From JBBRRP01 sp038251425 (GTDB lineage Bacteria; Myxococcota_A; Polyangia; Polyangiales; Polyangiaceae), in contig JBBSBI010000069.1 of assembly GCA_038251425.1 (NCBI GenBank), forward strand, positions 1 through 24,128: a stretch of DNA of 24,128 bases, read 5' to 3'. Positions 1 through 7,632 of the stretch are shown here, piece after piece (position 1 is the stretch's first letter; each line of letters opens with the position of its first letter). The notes beneath the pieces were generated by a model, which saw nothing but the letters and a program-made list of their open reading frames with translations, searched no databases and was not told the DNA's origin. A program made the position numbers and the translations under genes.

Positions 1-614
1 GCTGGGGCCTCAGGAAGAGGGGGCTCAGGAAGAGGGGGCTCAGGAAGAGGGGGCTCAGGAAGAGGGGGCTCAGGAAGAGGGGGCTCAGGAAGAGGGGGCT
101 CAGGAAGAGGGGGCTCAGGAAGAAGGGCGCTTGCCGCTACAGCTTCCTGACTGATCGTATCGGCTGGAGTTTCTCCGCCGTAGCGCGCCTCGTGATGCTC
201 GACCTCTTCATCTTCATAGGCTTGATGCGCAAGATCCTCCGGCAGTGAACCTTGGGCGTCGACCCCCTCGGGCGGATACTCGCGTGACACATCAATATGC
301 ACTGCAGCGGGCTCGGATTTCGCAGCGGTCGGCGCCTTCTGCTGCTCGGCCAAATGCTCAGCTTCCCATTGCCGGCGCATGCTTCCAAGGTCGCCGCGAA
401 GCGTGTCGCGCAACTCGCGCAGTTCGTTCAGCCCACCCGTCAGGCCCTCACCCCGGAGGATATCGTCGATACCGCTATTGTTCCGCATGTCGAAGGCCAT
501 GCGTCGAAGCTTACGGACCCATTTGCCGAGGGTCTGGAGCATTCCAGGCAAACGCCTCGGCCCAACCACGAGGAGAGCCACGGCCATGACGACCAGTAAC
601 TCTGAGAAATCCAT
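1..614 (-). CDS. tatB: Sec-independent (twin-arginine) translocase subunit TatB, 3' end outside window
   Basis: The reading frame starts at the ATG at 614-612 and stays open to base 1, so the C-terminus is missing. The N-terminus is MDFSELLVVMAVALLVVGPRR, which has the TatA/B signature: a short TM helix, the polar Glu after FS, and the GP hinge (about residues 18-19), followed by an amphipathic helix rich in Arg/Lys. About 204 codons are present, longer than TatA and typical of TatB. TatB works with TatC at the inner membrane to recognise RR signal peptides and export folded proteins. The tail is acidic and ends in an LPEPP pentapeptide array (see repeat). It follows the acyl-CoA dehydrogenase on the same strand after a 116-bp gap, and no strong Shine-Dalgarno is visible. 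TatA is the alternative, but the length and long acidic tail favour TatB. Confidence 0.88.
   Translation of the reverse strand, partial: MDFSELLVVMAVALLVVGPRRLPGMLQTLGKWVRKLRRMAFDMRNNSGIDDILRGEGLTGGLNELRELRDTLRGDLGSMRRQWEAEHLAEQQKAPTAAKSEPAAVHIDVSREYPPEGVDAQGSLPEDLAHQAYEDEEVEHHEARYGGETPADTISQEAVAASALLPEPPLPEPPLPEPPLPEPPLPEPPLPEPPLPEPPLPEAP
11..130 (-). repeat. 15-bp tandem repeat, seven perfect copies plus one degenerate, inside tatB
   Basis: The plus strand shows the unit caggaagagggggct seven times without a mismatch from 11 to 115, followed by a diverged eighth unit (116-130). On the minus strand it is in frame with tatB and encodes (LPEPP)n. A change of one unit adds or removes five residues without a frameshift. 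Perfect identity at DNA level, including third positions, points to recent slippage expansion. Confidence 0.95.
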
Positions 615-730
615 TCCAAACACACCCCCAAGCTACCCCCGAAGGTCGGCTGCCGCAATCAGGCGAGAGCCGGAAAATCATGGATACTATGGGTGTGTGA
701 CGCAGCTCCTTGCTGCCTCCGGCTCGCTAC

Positions 731-1870
731 TTAACGAATCAGCTGACGAGCGATCACGAGGCGCTGGATTTGGCTCGTGCCCTCGTAAATCTGAAGGACT
801 TTTGCGTCGCGCATCAGCTTTTCGACGGGATAATCCCGCACGTAGCCGTTGCCACCGAAGACTTGTACGGCGTCGATAGACGTCTGCATCGCGCGATCGG
901 CTCCGAACGCCTTCGCATAACTTGAGACGATAGGATCTCGGACGTTGTTGTCCAAATTCCAGGCGGCTTTTTGATAGAGGAGGCGAGTCGCCTCGGCGCC
1001 GATTGCCATCTCCGCAAGCATGGCTTGAACCAGCTGATGCTCAGAGATAGCAACACCAAAAGCCTGACGCTGCTTGGCGTAGGCCACGGATTCGTCCAAG
1101 CAGCGCTGCATTAGGCCGGTTGCCATAGCGCCAATATCCGGTCGCGTTTGGTTGAACGTCTCCATGGCAAGCTTGAAGCCTTCGCCTTCTGGAGCCAGCA
1201 TGTTGTCGCGACTCACGACGACGTCTTCGAAGTGCACGGCCGCAGTGTCGCTCGCACGCTGCCCGAGCTTATCTTCGTGCTTACCAACGCGCAGACCCGG
1301 CGTATCCCGATCTACGATGAAGGCAGCGATGCCTTTGTGGCGTTGTTCTGGGTTGGAAGTGGCAAAAACGATGTAGAAGCTCGCAAACGAAGCGTTCGTG
1401 ATCCAGCACTTCTCGCCATTCAAGACGTAATCTTCACCATGCTTTTTGAACGTGGTGCGGAGCCCCGCGACATCGCTCCCGCCACTCGGTTCGGTGGTGC
1501 AGTAGCTGGCAAAGACGGGCGAGCTGGTCAGTAGCCCCAAGTACTTTTTCTTCTGGGCCTCGTTCCCAGCCAGCTTGATCGGTGTGGCAGCCAGCGTGTT
1601 CGCTAACATGCTGGTTTGAATGCCGGTGCAGCCATAAGCTAGCTGCTCTGCGATCAGAGCGTTCTCAAGCTCGCCCAGGCCCGGGCCGCCATATTCCGCA
1701 GGCACCGTTGCGTTCACGAAGCCCAACTCATGCCCAGCCTCGAACACATCTTTGGGAAAGCGACTCTCCCGATCGCACAGCGCAGCCACGGGGATGATGC
1801 GCTCCTTAGCGAAGCGGCGGGCTGCATCGACCAGCGCAGATTGTTCTTCCGAAAGACCAAAATTCAACAT
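731..1870 (-). CDS. Acyl-CoA dehydrogenase (FAD-dependent, short/medium-chain type)
   Basis: This 379-aa protein is full length for the family. It has the N-terminal helical domain, the middle beta-domain flavin/substrate motif CTTEPSGGSDVA (around residues 125-136) with WITNA downstream, and the C-terminal helical domain. The catalytic base is the Glu of IYEGTSQIQR (E363), at the position of Glu376 in mammalian MCAD. The enzyme introduces the alpha-beta double bond in acyl-CoA during beta-oxidation or branched amino-acid breakdown and passes electrons to ETF. The start is the ATG at 1870, with AAGGAG ten bases upstream. That SD overlaps the end of the 41-aa ORF, suggesting translational coupling. 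Chain-length specificity cannot be read from the sequence. Confidence 0.95.
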   Translation of the reverse strand: MLNFGLSEEQSALVDAARRFAKERIIPVAALCDRESRFPKDVFEAGHELGFVNATVPAEYGGPGLGELENALIAEQLAYGCTGIQTSMLANTLAATPIKLAGNEAQKKKYLGLLTSSPVFASYCTTEPSGGSDVAGLRTTFKKHGEDYVLNGEKCWITNASFASFYIVFATSNPEQRHKGIAAFIVDRDTPGLRVGKHEDKLGQRASDTAAVHFEDVVVSRDNMLAPEGEGFKLAMETFNQTRPDIGAMATGLMQRCLDESVAYAKQRQAFGVAISEHQLVQAMLAEMAIGAEATRLLYQKAAWNLDNNVRDPIVSSYAKAFGADRAMQTSIDAVQVFGGNGYVRDYPVEKLMRDAKVLQIYEGTSQIQRLVIARQLIR

Positions 1871-1877
1871 GATTGGT

Positions 1878-2003
1878 TCACTCCTTGGCCGCCTTTTTGG
1901 CTTTGGCCACCTCTTTGCGTACGGCCTGCATTCCCTTCACATAACCAGCGGCCACGCCCAGGACGAAGATCACTGGAATATAGATGAAATGCTCAAGGGG
2001 CAT
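1878..2003 (-). CDS. 41-aa single-TM miniprotein between ccmD and acyl-CoA dehydrogenase
   Basis: An ATG at 2003-2001 opens a 42-codon frame ending in TGA at 1880-1878. The protein starts MPLEHFIYIPVIFVLGVAAG, giving one hydrophobic helix (about residues 6-21), and ends in a Lys/Ala-rich amphipathic tail (KEVAKAKKAAKE). It begins six bases after the ccmD-like stop and ends seven bases before the acyl-CoA dehydrogenase ATG, whose SD lies in its last codons. That packing and the clean topology argue for a real gene. It could be a second CcmD-like or assembly miniprotein, but I recognise no family. Confidence 0.62.
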   Translation of the reverse strand: MPLEHFIYIPVIFVLGVAAGYVKGMQAVRKEVAKAKKAAKE

Positions 2004-2009
2004 ACTGCT

Positions 2010-2261
2010 TTAAGACCTGCCCCGCTTGGCGAGCGCGGCTTCGAGCTCCCCGAGCCGGGCATCCAGCTTCTGCTGGCGCCGCCAGGAGAGAAAGATAAAT
2101 ACCATTAAGATCGCCCACATCCCACAATAAGCCGCCACCATCAGGCTCTCAGCGCTGGTGGTTTCGGGGCCGCCTTGCACGGCCACAAATTCTTGCGCGC
2201 GATCGGCTGGGGTCTTTGGGGTGCTCGTGGGGTTCGGTGTCGGTGTTTGCATAACGCCCAT
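2010..2261 (-). CDS. ccmD: CcmD-like small membrane protein (cytochrome c maturation)
   Basis: This 83-aa protein has a Pro/Thr-rich N-terminus, one TM helix (LMVAAYCGMWAILMVFIFLSW, about residues 40-60), then a basic RRQQK and a short coiled-coil-like tail (LDARLGELEAALAKRG). The pattern of one TM, a basic patch and a helical tail, placed directly after ccmC (16-bp gap), is that of CcmD. CcmD helps release haem-loaded CcmE from the CcmABC complex. Two ATGs are possible (2261, or 2252 which removes three residues), and neither has a clear SD. CcmD is poorly conserved, so position carries much of the call. Confidence 0.7.
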   Translation of the reverse strand: MGVMQTPTPNPTSTPKTPADRAQEFVAVQGGPETTSAESLMVAAYCGMWAILMVFIFLSWRRQQKLDARLGELEAALAKRGRS

Positions 2262-2277
2262 TCAGATGCTTTGCCCG

Positions 2278-2988
2278 TTATGGGCTTTCCAGTAAGCCTT
2301 CGACCGCAGCGTGTTCTTCCAGTGCCAAGAGTCTGGCATTCGTCTGCGCGAGGCGCGCGCGCGCGATGAGTAGCAATACGGCCAAAAGAGTCATGGCTAA
2401 AAATCCGAGATAGAGTGCGATGCGCATGTTCGGATCAGCCAGCCCGCCACCGCCTTGGCCCACGACCGTGGGGTGATTTCCGCCCCATTTCTTAACCGAA
2501 TAGTGCACGATAGGCAGGTTTACCGTGCCCAAAATTCCAAAGCCTGCGGCGAATTTGCGCTCGGCATCGCCATCCCCAGTGAACGCCCGCATCACCACCA
2601 GCGCAAGATAGATGAGCACGCTCAGCAAGAGTGTGGTGAGGCGCGGATCCCAAGTCCAATATACTCCCCAAGCTTTCTTCGCCCAAAGCGGACCACTCAG
2701 CAACACCATGCACCCAAAGGCGACGGCGCATTCCGCGCCCGCGCGCGACCAGGAGTCCCACGTGTCCGATGGCCGGTAGAGATAGCCAGCGCTGGCCACG
2801 AAACAGACGGCGCCCGAAAGGTAGAGCGCATAGGCCGAGGGCACATGAAAATAGAAGATTTTTTGCGCCAAGCCACCGGCTTCGGCTTGCGCCTGCGGGA
2901 CCGTGAAAACAATGAACTGGATCAAATAAAAGAAGACCAACGCCGTCGTGAGCAGCAGAATGGGTTGGGAGAGCTTTTTGAGAGTCAT
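2278..2988 (-). CDS. ccmC: Cytochrome c biogenesis haem-handling protein CcmC
   Basis: The 236-aa protein has six likely TM helices. It carries the tryptophan-rich WWD-type motif WGVYWTWDPRLT (residues 107-118) and His residues at FHVPSAY (H48) and GGNHP (H172), which correspond to the axial haem ligands of the family. CcmC presents haem to the chaperone CcmE on the periplasmic side for attachment to apocytochrome c. The start is the ATG at 2988; its SD is weak. It lies downstream of tolC and upstream of ccmD on the same strand. No ccmA, ccmB, ccmE or ccmF is in the window, although a c-type cytochrome is (20505-21014). CcsA/ResC is related, but the size and motif fit CcmC best. Confidence 0.92.
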   Translation of the reverse strand: MTLKKLSQPILLLTTALVFFYLIQFIVFTVPQAQAEAGGLAQKIFYFHVPSAYALYLSGAVCFVASAGYLYRPSDTWDSWSRAGAECAVAFGCMVLLSGPLWAKKAWGVYWTWDPRLTTLLLSVLIYLALVVMRAFTGDGDAERKFAAGFGILGTVNLPIVHYSVKKWGGNHPTVVGQGGGGLADPNMRIALYLGFLAMTLLAVLLLIARARLAQTNARLLALEEHAAVEGLLESP

Positions 2989-3059
2989 GGTCTGGAGGGT
3001 GAGGGCGCCTCAGCTTAGCCCAAGCCCGCGAGCCGTTCGAGCCTGCTTTTAGTGCAGAT

Positions 3060-4475
3060 TTAGATATCGCAGCTAGCCTGTGCAAGCAAAGCGGTGATCT
3101 TGGCCTTCACCAGCTCGAACTCCTTGATCGCCAGGTCGAGCTCTCCGGAACGCAGGCGGCGCTCGGTGTCCACCACGTCAAACGCGGTGCCCGCGCCGTT
3201 GATAAACGCAACTTTGGAGAGTTCCGAGCTTTTTTGGGAGATGTCGCGCGCCTGTCGGCTCACCTGGAGGTTGGCTTCGGCCACCTTCACAGCGCGCGCG
3301 GTTTGCGAAAGTTGAAGCAAGGCGCGACGGCGTGTGTCGGTGGTGGCCTCTTTCGCCAGGCCAAGCTGTGTCGCGGCCACATCGCGCCCGGCGTAGCGGG
3401 CGCCGCCATCATACAACGTCCAATTCAGAACGCCCGCGACCGTCCAAGTGACGCGTTCACGATTAGGAGTCTGATTCGTGTTGCTAAACAGCGTGGCCGT
3501 CGAAACCAGATCCACGCTTGGATAGAAGCTATAATCGACACTCTTCAAGCGCCGGGACGCCAAATCAACATTGCTCTTTGCCACCAGCACATCCGACCTC
3601 AGATTAATATCTCGTTGTCGACGGCAGACGGCGTTGGCATCGCCCACCAAAGCATCGAGCTTGATATCAGGTGCCACCGACCAAGCTTTCTCCGAGCCAA
3701 GGGCGAGCCCCAACGCTTCTCGTGAACGCTGCACACCTTCGAGGGCAGCGATAACCTGAGCCCGCGCAGCCACCACTTCTTGTTGTGCTCGTAAAACGTC
3801 GACTTGGCTGCCGCCACCCAGGCTCTCCCTCCGTGCGTTCAAATCCAACGTCGAAAGCGTTGAACGCAGGGAAACTTGACTCACTTCGAGCAAACGCTCT
3901 GACGTGATCACGTTGACGATGGCATCGGCCAAACCTGCTAAAAGTAGGCGCTCCGTCTCGCTGCTGCTCAACTTCGACACTTCGATGGCAGCCTCGGCAG
4001 TCCCCCTGTCGTACCAAGCCTGGGCGGCGAGCACTGGAACGCGCAAGGTAGCGCTGGCCTGCCAAGTGGTGGCCGGGTCTGGTAACTTGCCAACGCTTGC
4101 GCCCGGCGGCGCAAAAGGGTTTTGGGTGCCATCGCCGAGCAGCAGATGCCGTGATAGAATTGCGTTGGCGCTGAGCGAGGGAAGCGATTGGGCCAGCGCC
4201 TGCCGCGATTGGGCTTGGGCTTGTTGGATCTGAAGGAGTGCGCTCTTCAAGTTCGTTGAATTGGTGCGCACGAGGGTGATAGCTTGCTGCCAATTGGACA
4301 GCACCTGCTCGGCTGGGAGCTGCTGTGTAAGGAGCGGATCACTCACGTTGGGCTCTGGCGGCTGTGCCGGAGGCGCAGCCGCCGAGGGAGTTGGGGCACT
4401 CGGAGCCTGGGCCCAAGCGAGCGGCGAGGCCGCGGACAGGGCCATGAGACAACTGGGAAGAATCAACCAACGCAT
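3060..4475 (-). CDS. TolC-family outer-membrane efflux protein
   Basis: I chose the ATG at 4475, which has GGAGA five bases upstream and is followed by a Sec signal peptide (MRWLILPSCLMALSAASPLAWA, cleavage near AWA-Q). That gives 471 aa. A proline/alanine-rich linker precedes two outer-membrane efflux protein halves rich in long heptad helices (for example NLKSALLQIQQAQAQSRQALAQSLPSLSA and LLQLSQTARAVKVAEANLQVSRQA), with the usual YPSVDL and GVLNWTLYDGG strand signatures. Such trimeric channels pair with RND, ABC or MFS pumps or type I secretion. No inner-membrane or adaptor partner is in the window, so the substrate is unknown. It lies 46 bp after the TPR gene, probably in the same transcript. 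Confidence 0.9.
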   Translation of the reverse strand: MRWLILPSCLMALSAASPLAWAQAPSAPTPSAAAPPAQPPEPNVSDPLLTQQLPAEQVLSNWQQAITLVRTNSTNLKSALLQIQQAQAQSRQALAQSLPSLSANAILSRHLLLGDGTQNPFAPPGASVGKLPDPATTWQASATLRVPVLAAQAWYDRGTAEAAIEVSKLSSSETERLLLAGLADAIVNVITSERLLEVSQVSLRSTLSTLDLNARRESLGGGSQVDVLRAQQEVVAARAQVIAALEGVQRSREALGLALGSEKAWSVAPDIKLDALVGDANAVCRRQRDINLRSDVLVAKSNVDLASRRLKSVDYSFYPSVDLVSTATLFSNTNQTPNRERVTWTVAGVLNWTLYDGGARYAGRDVAATQLGLAKEATTDTRRRALLQLSQTARAVKVAEANLQVSRQARDISQKSSELSKVAFINGAGTAFDVVDTERRLRSGELDLAIKEFELVKAKITALLAQASCDI

Positions 4476-4521
4476 CGTGCTTCTCCGATAGTGGCCCGAA
4501 GGCAAAACGGAAAGGGGGCCG

Positions 4522-5097
4522 TTAGCGCTTTGCCCGAGACCAGCGGGCGAGCAACGCGTCCACCTCGGGCGGACCGTCGAGTGCCCCGGAAAGCACCACT
4601 CGGGCTTCCTTTTCGCGCTGGGTACGCAGCAAGGCGTGGGCGTAGGAGGCGGCCATCTCACGCTCATCCGGGGCTGAAAGATGAGCCTTCCGCAAATAGG
4701 TGAGCGCATCTTCGGGGCGCTCCAGCGCAACATCGAGCAAGTGCCCCAGATTATGGAGGTACCAGGCGCAATCTGAGCGAAGGCTGAGCGCAGAGCGATA
4801 GGCATTGGCTGCGGCACGGAAATTACCGAGCAGGCTGTGTGCCAGGGCCAGCATCGCGTAGGTGCGATCGTCTTTTTCAACACGCAGAACGTCTCGGGCG
4901 TAACCTGCGGCACGCCAGGGATCTGTCTCCATCAACAATTCAGTCAAGTGGCGTTTGGCGTTGAGGGCTTCGGCGGCTTCCGGCTCAACCTGCTCTAAGA
5001 GGTGTTGCAGCATCGGCACGAGATCACGTGCTGGTAGCCCATTTTCAAGGGCCCAATTCACGTCTTGCAGGAGCTTATCGCGGGCCCTGAGCGCCAT
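4522..5097 (-). CDS. Small TPR (tetratricopeptide repeat) protein
   Basis: The 191-aa cytoplasmic protein has no signal peptide or TM segment. It is helical throughout, with TPR-like units such as AMLALAHSLLGNFRAAANAYRSAL and AWYLHNLGHLLDVALERPEDALTYLRKA. The ATG at 5097 lies six bases after the helicase stop codon, so translation is probably coupled to it. The partner is unknown. Its place between an RNA helicase and a TolC protein does not clearly indicate a function. Confidence 0.82.
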   Translation of the reverse strand: MALRARDKLLQDVNWALENGLPARDLVPMLQHLLEQVEPEAAEALNAKRHLTELLMETDPWRAAGYARDVLRVEKDDRTYAMLALAHSLLGNFRAAANAYRSALSLRSDCAWYLHNLGHLLDVALERPEDALTYLRKAHLSAPDEREMAASYAHALLRTQREKEARVVLSGALDGPPEVDALLARWSRAKR

Positions 5098-5103
5098 CTT
5101 GGG

Positions 5104-6981
5104 TTATCGCCTAGCTTCTTCAGCGCGGGCCTTTTTCCCTGCCAACTCGCTACCATCCAGAGCCGCGAGGGCTGCCGCCAGTTGCTCGCGCTGCACACTG
5201 ACGAAGGTGTGTCGATCGCGGATCCGCACCGACTGACCATCGCCGACCGTGAGCCCCTGATTTCTCAGCAGAGCTACCAGCTCGCCCTCATGGAGGCCAT
5301 CGCGTCTTCCGAGGTTCACGAATACTTCTGCCTCCGGACCTTCCACGCTGTTCGCCTCTTTGACATGCGACGCCGAGGCAGGATGGGAGTGCGACGCCGA
5401 GACCGTAGGTGCATTTGCCGGCGGTAGATCTTGAACGGTGTAGGCGAACTCATCGCCGCCGCGCGGCCGATCTCTTCGCGGGCGCAGCGGGCGGGTGTCA
5501 CGGCGCTCAGGTGGCTTGGTTTGAGTAGCTGCAACTGGAGCCACTGCAACTGGAGCCACTGCAACTGGAGCAGGCCGGGCCGCGATGGGCGTTGCGGCAG
5601 CTCGCCCTGCTGCTGGCGGAGGAAGCTTGGCGCGTCGAGCGGCCGTAGCCACCTCGGCCGTTTCGGGGCGTGCACCGAGGTGTTCCCGGATTAGGCCCGC
5701 TACCACGCGTTCGGCCTGTTCGTGAGTGAGCAGGCGTTTGGCTAGCGCCAAATCATCCACATGCGGCCGGCGTTGACTCGCAGCCGTGACAAACATTTCG
5801 ATCAGATCCATCTCGGAGCGCGTGCGAAGCTCGCGTGCGCTGGGCAACTGCTTCTCAATCAGCGGGATCCCGTACGTGAGCCGCATCATGTAAAGATTCC
5901 CGATATTCGCGGGAGAAACTAAAGAAATCGCGGTCCCAGTACGCCCCGCACGCCCCGTTCGCCCGGTGCGATGTACGTAATTTTCAGGTGATTCGGGGAA
6001 ATCATGGTTGATCACGTGGGTCAGGTGCGAAATGTCGATGCCGCGGGCCGCAACATCTGTAGCGACTAGGAACCGGAGCTTGCCTTCACGCGTGAGCGCG
6101 AGCACGCGTTCGCGATCTTTTTGGGGCAGATCGGCGTTCAACCACTCCGCATCGAAACCTTGGGCCTGAAGCGCCGCGCAAGCGCGCTTGGTCTCGTCCC
6201 GGGTGTTGCAAAAAATGATGGCGCTTTCGGGGTTTTCAACCTCGATGACTTGGATCAGATTCGCGAGCTTATCGCCGTGATTCAGATACAGGATGTGCTG
6301 AATTTCCAGCGCCCCCACCTGATCGCCGCTCAGCGTGATGAATTCTGGATTCTTGAGGCGGGTTTGCGCCATCCGCTGAATTGCCGAAGGCAACGTGGCA
6401 CTGAAGAGCAGGGTTTGGCGGTTTTCCGGCAGGTAGCTAAAAATACTATTAATCTGCGGCAGAAAGCCCATCGAAAGCATTTCATCCGATTCGTCGAGTA
6501 CGACCACTCGGACATCTTTCGGATTGAACGTGCCCCGTTCCAGGTGGTCGAGCACTCGGCCAGGTGTTCCCACCAAAATCTGCGCTCCCTCACTCAGCTC
6601 AGCCACTTGCTTGGCGATCGGTGCGCCACCGTAAACTGCCGTGGCGACGACATCGCGGTACTTGCAGAGCAGGGTGACCTCGCGCTTCACCTGCAGCGCA
6701 AGCTCCCGAGTGGGGCACAGCACGAGCGCTTGGACAGATTTTTGCTGCCTTTTCACCAGACTATCGGCGAGTGGCAGGCCAAACGCGGCAGTCTTTCCAG
6801 TTCCCGTGCGGGCCTGCACCACCAAATCTCGACCCCGCGAGGCCAACTCGAACACGGCGAGCTGAACTGGACTCGGATGCACATATCCGAGCTCATCGAC
6901 GGCTTGGCGCAGCTCTTTTGAGAGAGGAAGCGCGTCAAAAGTGGGGAGAGGTTGGGGCTTTTCGTCCGGTTCCGAAGTCAT
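5104..6981 (-). CDS. DEAD-box ATP-dependent RNA helicase (DeaD/CsdA type), motif II reads DESD
   Basis: The 625-aa protein has the helicase core in order: Q-motif region ending at Q40, motif I ARTGTGKT (57-64), PTRELA (90-95), TPGR (139-142), motif II DESD (163-166), SAT (194-196), RFLVATDVAARGID (303-316) and motif VI HRTGRTGRAG (337-346). A Pro/Ala-rich linker follows at about residues 455-540 and contains a 15-bp tandem repeat. The last 80 residues (EVFVNLGRRDGLHEGEL and onward) match the DbpA-type RNA-binding domain found in DeaD/DbpA. Likely roles are ribosome assembly and unwinding of structured RNA in the cold. The third residue of motif II is Ser instead of Ala. The ATG at 6981 directly follows the upstream gene. 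Confidence 0.94.
   Translation of the reverse strand: MTSEPDEKPQPLPTFDALPLSKELRQAVDELGYVHPSPVQLAVFELASRGRDLVVQARTGTGKTAAFGLPLADSLVKRQQKSVQALVLCPTRELALQVKREVTLLCKYRDVVATAVYGGAPIAKQVAELSEGAQILVGTPGRVLDHLERGTFNPKDVRVVVLDESDEMLSMGFLPQINSIFSYLPENRQTLLFSATLPSAIQRMAQTRLKNPEFITLSGDQVGALEIQHILYLNHGDKLANLIQVIEVENPESAIIFCNTRDETKRACAALQAQGFDAEWLNADLPQKDRERVLALTREGKLRFLVATDVAARGIDISHLTHVINHDFPESPENYVHRTGRTGRAGRTGTAISLVSPANIGNLYMMRLTYGIPLIEKQLPSARELRTRSEMDLIEMFVTAASQRRPHVDDLALAKRLLTHEQAERVVAGLIREHLGARPETAEVATAARRAKLPPPAAGRAAATPIAARPAPVAVAPVAVAPVAATQTKPPERRDTRPLRPRRDRPRGGDEFAYTVQDLPPANAPTVSASHSHPASASHVKEANSVEGPEAEVFVNLGRRDGLHEGELVALLRNQGLTVGDGQSVRIRDRHTFVSVQREQLAAALAALDGSELAGKKARAEEARR
5530..5572 (-). repeat. 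15-bp in-frame tandem repeat (about 2.9 copies) in the helicase linker
   Basis: The plus-strand unit tgcaactggagccac starts at 5530, 5545 and 5560. In the helicase frame it encodes PVAVA repeats. Copies are identical at DNA level, as in tatB, which suggests recent slippage in a disordered linker. Confidence 0.85.
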
Positions 6982-6993
6982 GCAGGCCGTTTT

Positions 6994-7461
6994 CTAGTGG
7001 GGCACCGGATCTAGGCTAAGTTCTCGTTCGAACAATGAGACCCGCTGCCGGCGCCGCGTGAGCTCACGGGCTTCATAGCGCACTGCATGCTCCTCCGCAT
7101 AGCGAAGTTGGTCGAGTTCTCGAATCAACCGACCTGCCCGGGGATCTTTGGCGCAGGCTTGTTCGAGGGAATTCTGCGCGTCCCAGTCTGGGCCAAGGCC
7201 TCCGCGAAAGAGTTCCAGGCTGGTTTGCTCGTTCTCGCCGCTTTGGGCTCGGGCCTTCGCGTTCTCCAGCCCCTTGATGAGGCTTCGTGCACGCGCGCGG
7301 CAATCGACTGGCTCCGGGAGGGGCGGATGCACCCAGGCTTGCAGAATAATTTCTACGGAGCATATCAAGGTGAACACCGTGACGAGCCCAAGATACAGCC
7401 CGAGCGAAACCCTTCGCCCGGCTCGTTCTGCAGCGGAAATTCTGGGATCGACGCTCGCCAA
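6994..7461 (-). CDS. Hypothetical protein with one N-terminal TM helix
   Basis: The 155-aa protein starts at TTG (7461); the frame offers no earlier ATG or GTG before a stop. An in/out pattern follows: a basic N-terminus, a TM helix (LGLYLGLVTVFTLICSVEIILQAWV, about 20-44), then a charged, helical, Arg/Glu-rich domain likely outside the cytoplasm (SLIKGLENAKARA, DQLRYAEEHAVRYEARELTRRRQR). I do not recognise the family. It is the first gene of the leftward run and ends 12 bp before the helicase start. A minus-strand TTGACG (7498-7493) 18 bases from TACTAG (7474-7469) could drive it, but that would make the message nearly leaderless. Confidence 0.6.
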   Translation of the reverse strand: MASVDPRISAAERAGRRVSLGLYLGLVTVFTLICSVEIILQAWVHPPLPEPVDCRARARSLIKGLENAKARAQSGENEQTSLELFRGGLGPDWDAQNSLEQACAKDPRAGRLIRELDQLRYAEEHAVRYEARELTRRRQRVSLFERELSLDPVPH

Positions 7462-7560
7462 CGCCCATCTAGTACTCGTGGGCGGGCATCCCCGTCAAAC
7501 GGGTCGCCAAACCCGCTTCAGAAGGCAGTCTGCCAGCCAAACGAAGACTCGAAGCTAGCG

Positions 7561-7590
7561 TTGACGTTTCTGGGGGCTGTACCGCATAGT
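7561..7590 (+). promoter_or_regulatory. Candidate sigma70-like promoter for the polyprenyl synthase gene
   Basis: TTGACG (7561-7566, five of six matches to the -35 consensus) is separated by 18 bases from CATAGT (7585-7590, four of six to the -10). It lies in the 171-bp divergent region and would start transcription about 35 bases before the ATG at 7633. The assignment rests on motif match only. Confidence 0.4.
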
Positions 7591-7632
7591 CCCGCCATCC
7601 AAACCTCCAACGCCCCTCATTCCCAAGGATCT

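Noticed and set aside
663..727. Inverted repeat gcgagagccgg...ccggctcgc between the acyl-CoA dehydrogenase and tatB genes
   Set aside because: The loop is about 45 bases, the stem is imperfect and no T-tract follows on the transcribed strand. It is not a convincing terminator.
4476..4913. N-terminal extension of the TolC frame (147 residues)
   Set aside because: It overlaps the TPR gene in another frame and reads as Cys/Pro/Arg-rich shadow sequence. The ATG at 4475 has a good SD and begins a signal peptide.
6121..6921. 266-aa ORF antisense to the helicase
   Set aside because: A GC-driven shadow of a well-supported gene, with no recognisable domain and no promoter or SD.
7087..7632. 182-residue extension of the polyprenyl synthase frame
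   Set aside because: It lies antisense to the 155-aa gene and across the promoter region, with no family similarity. The ATG at 7633 fits the family length.
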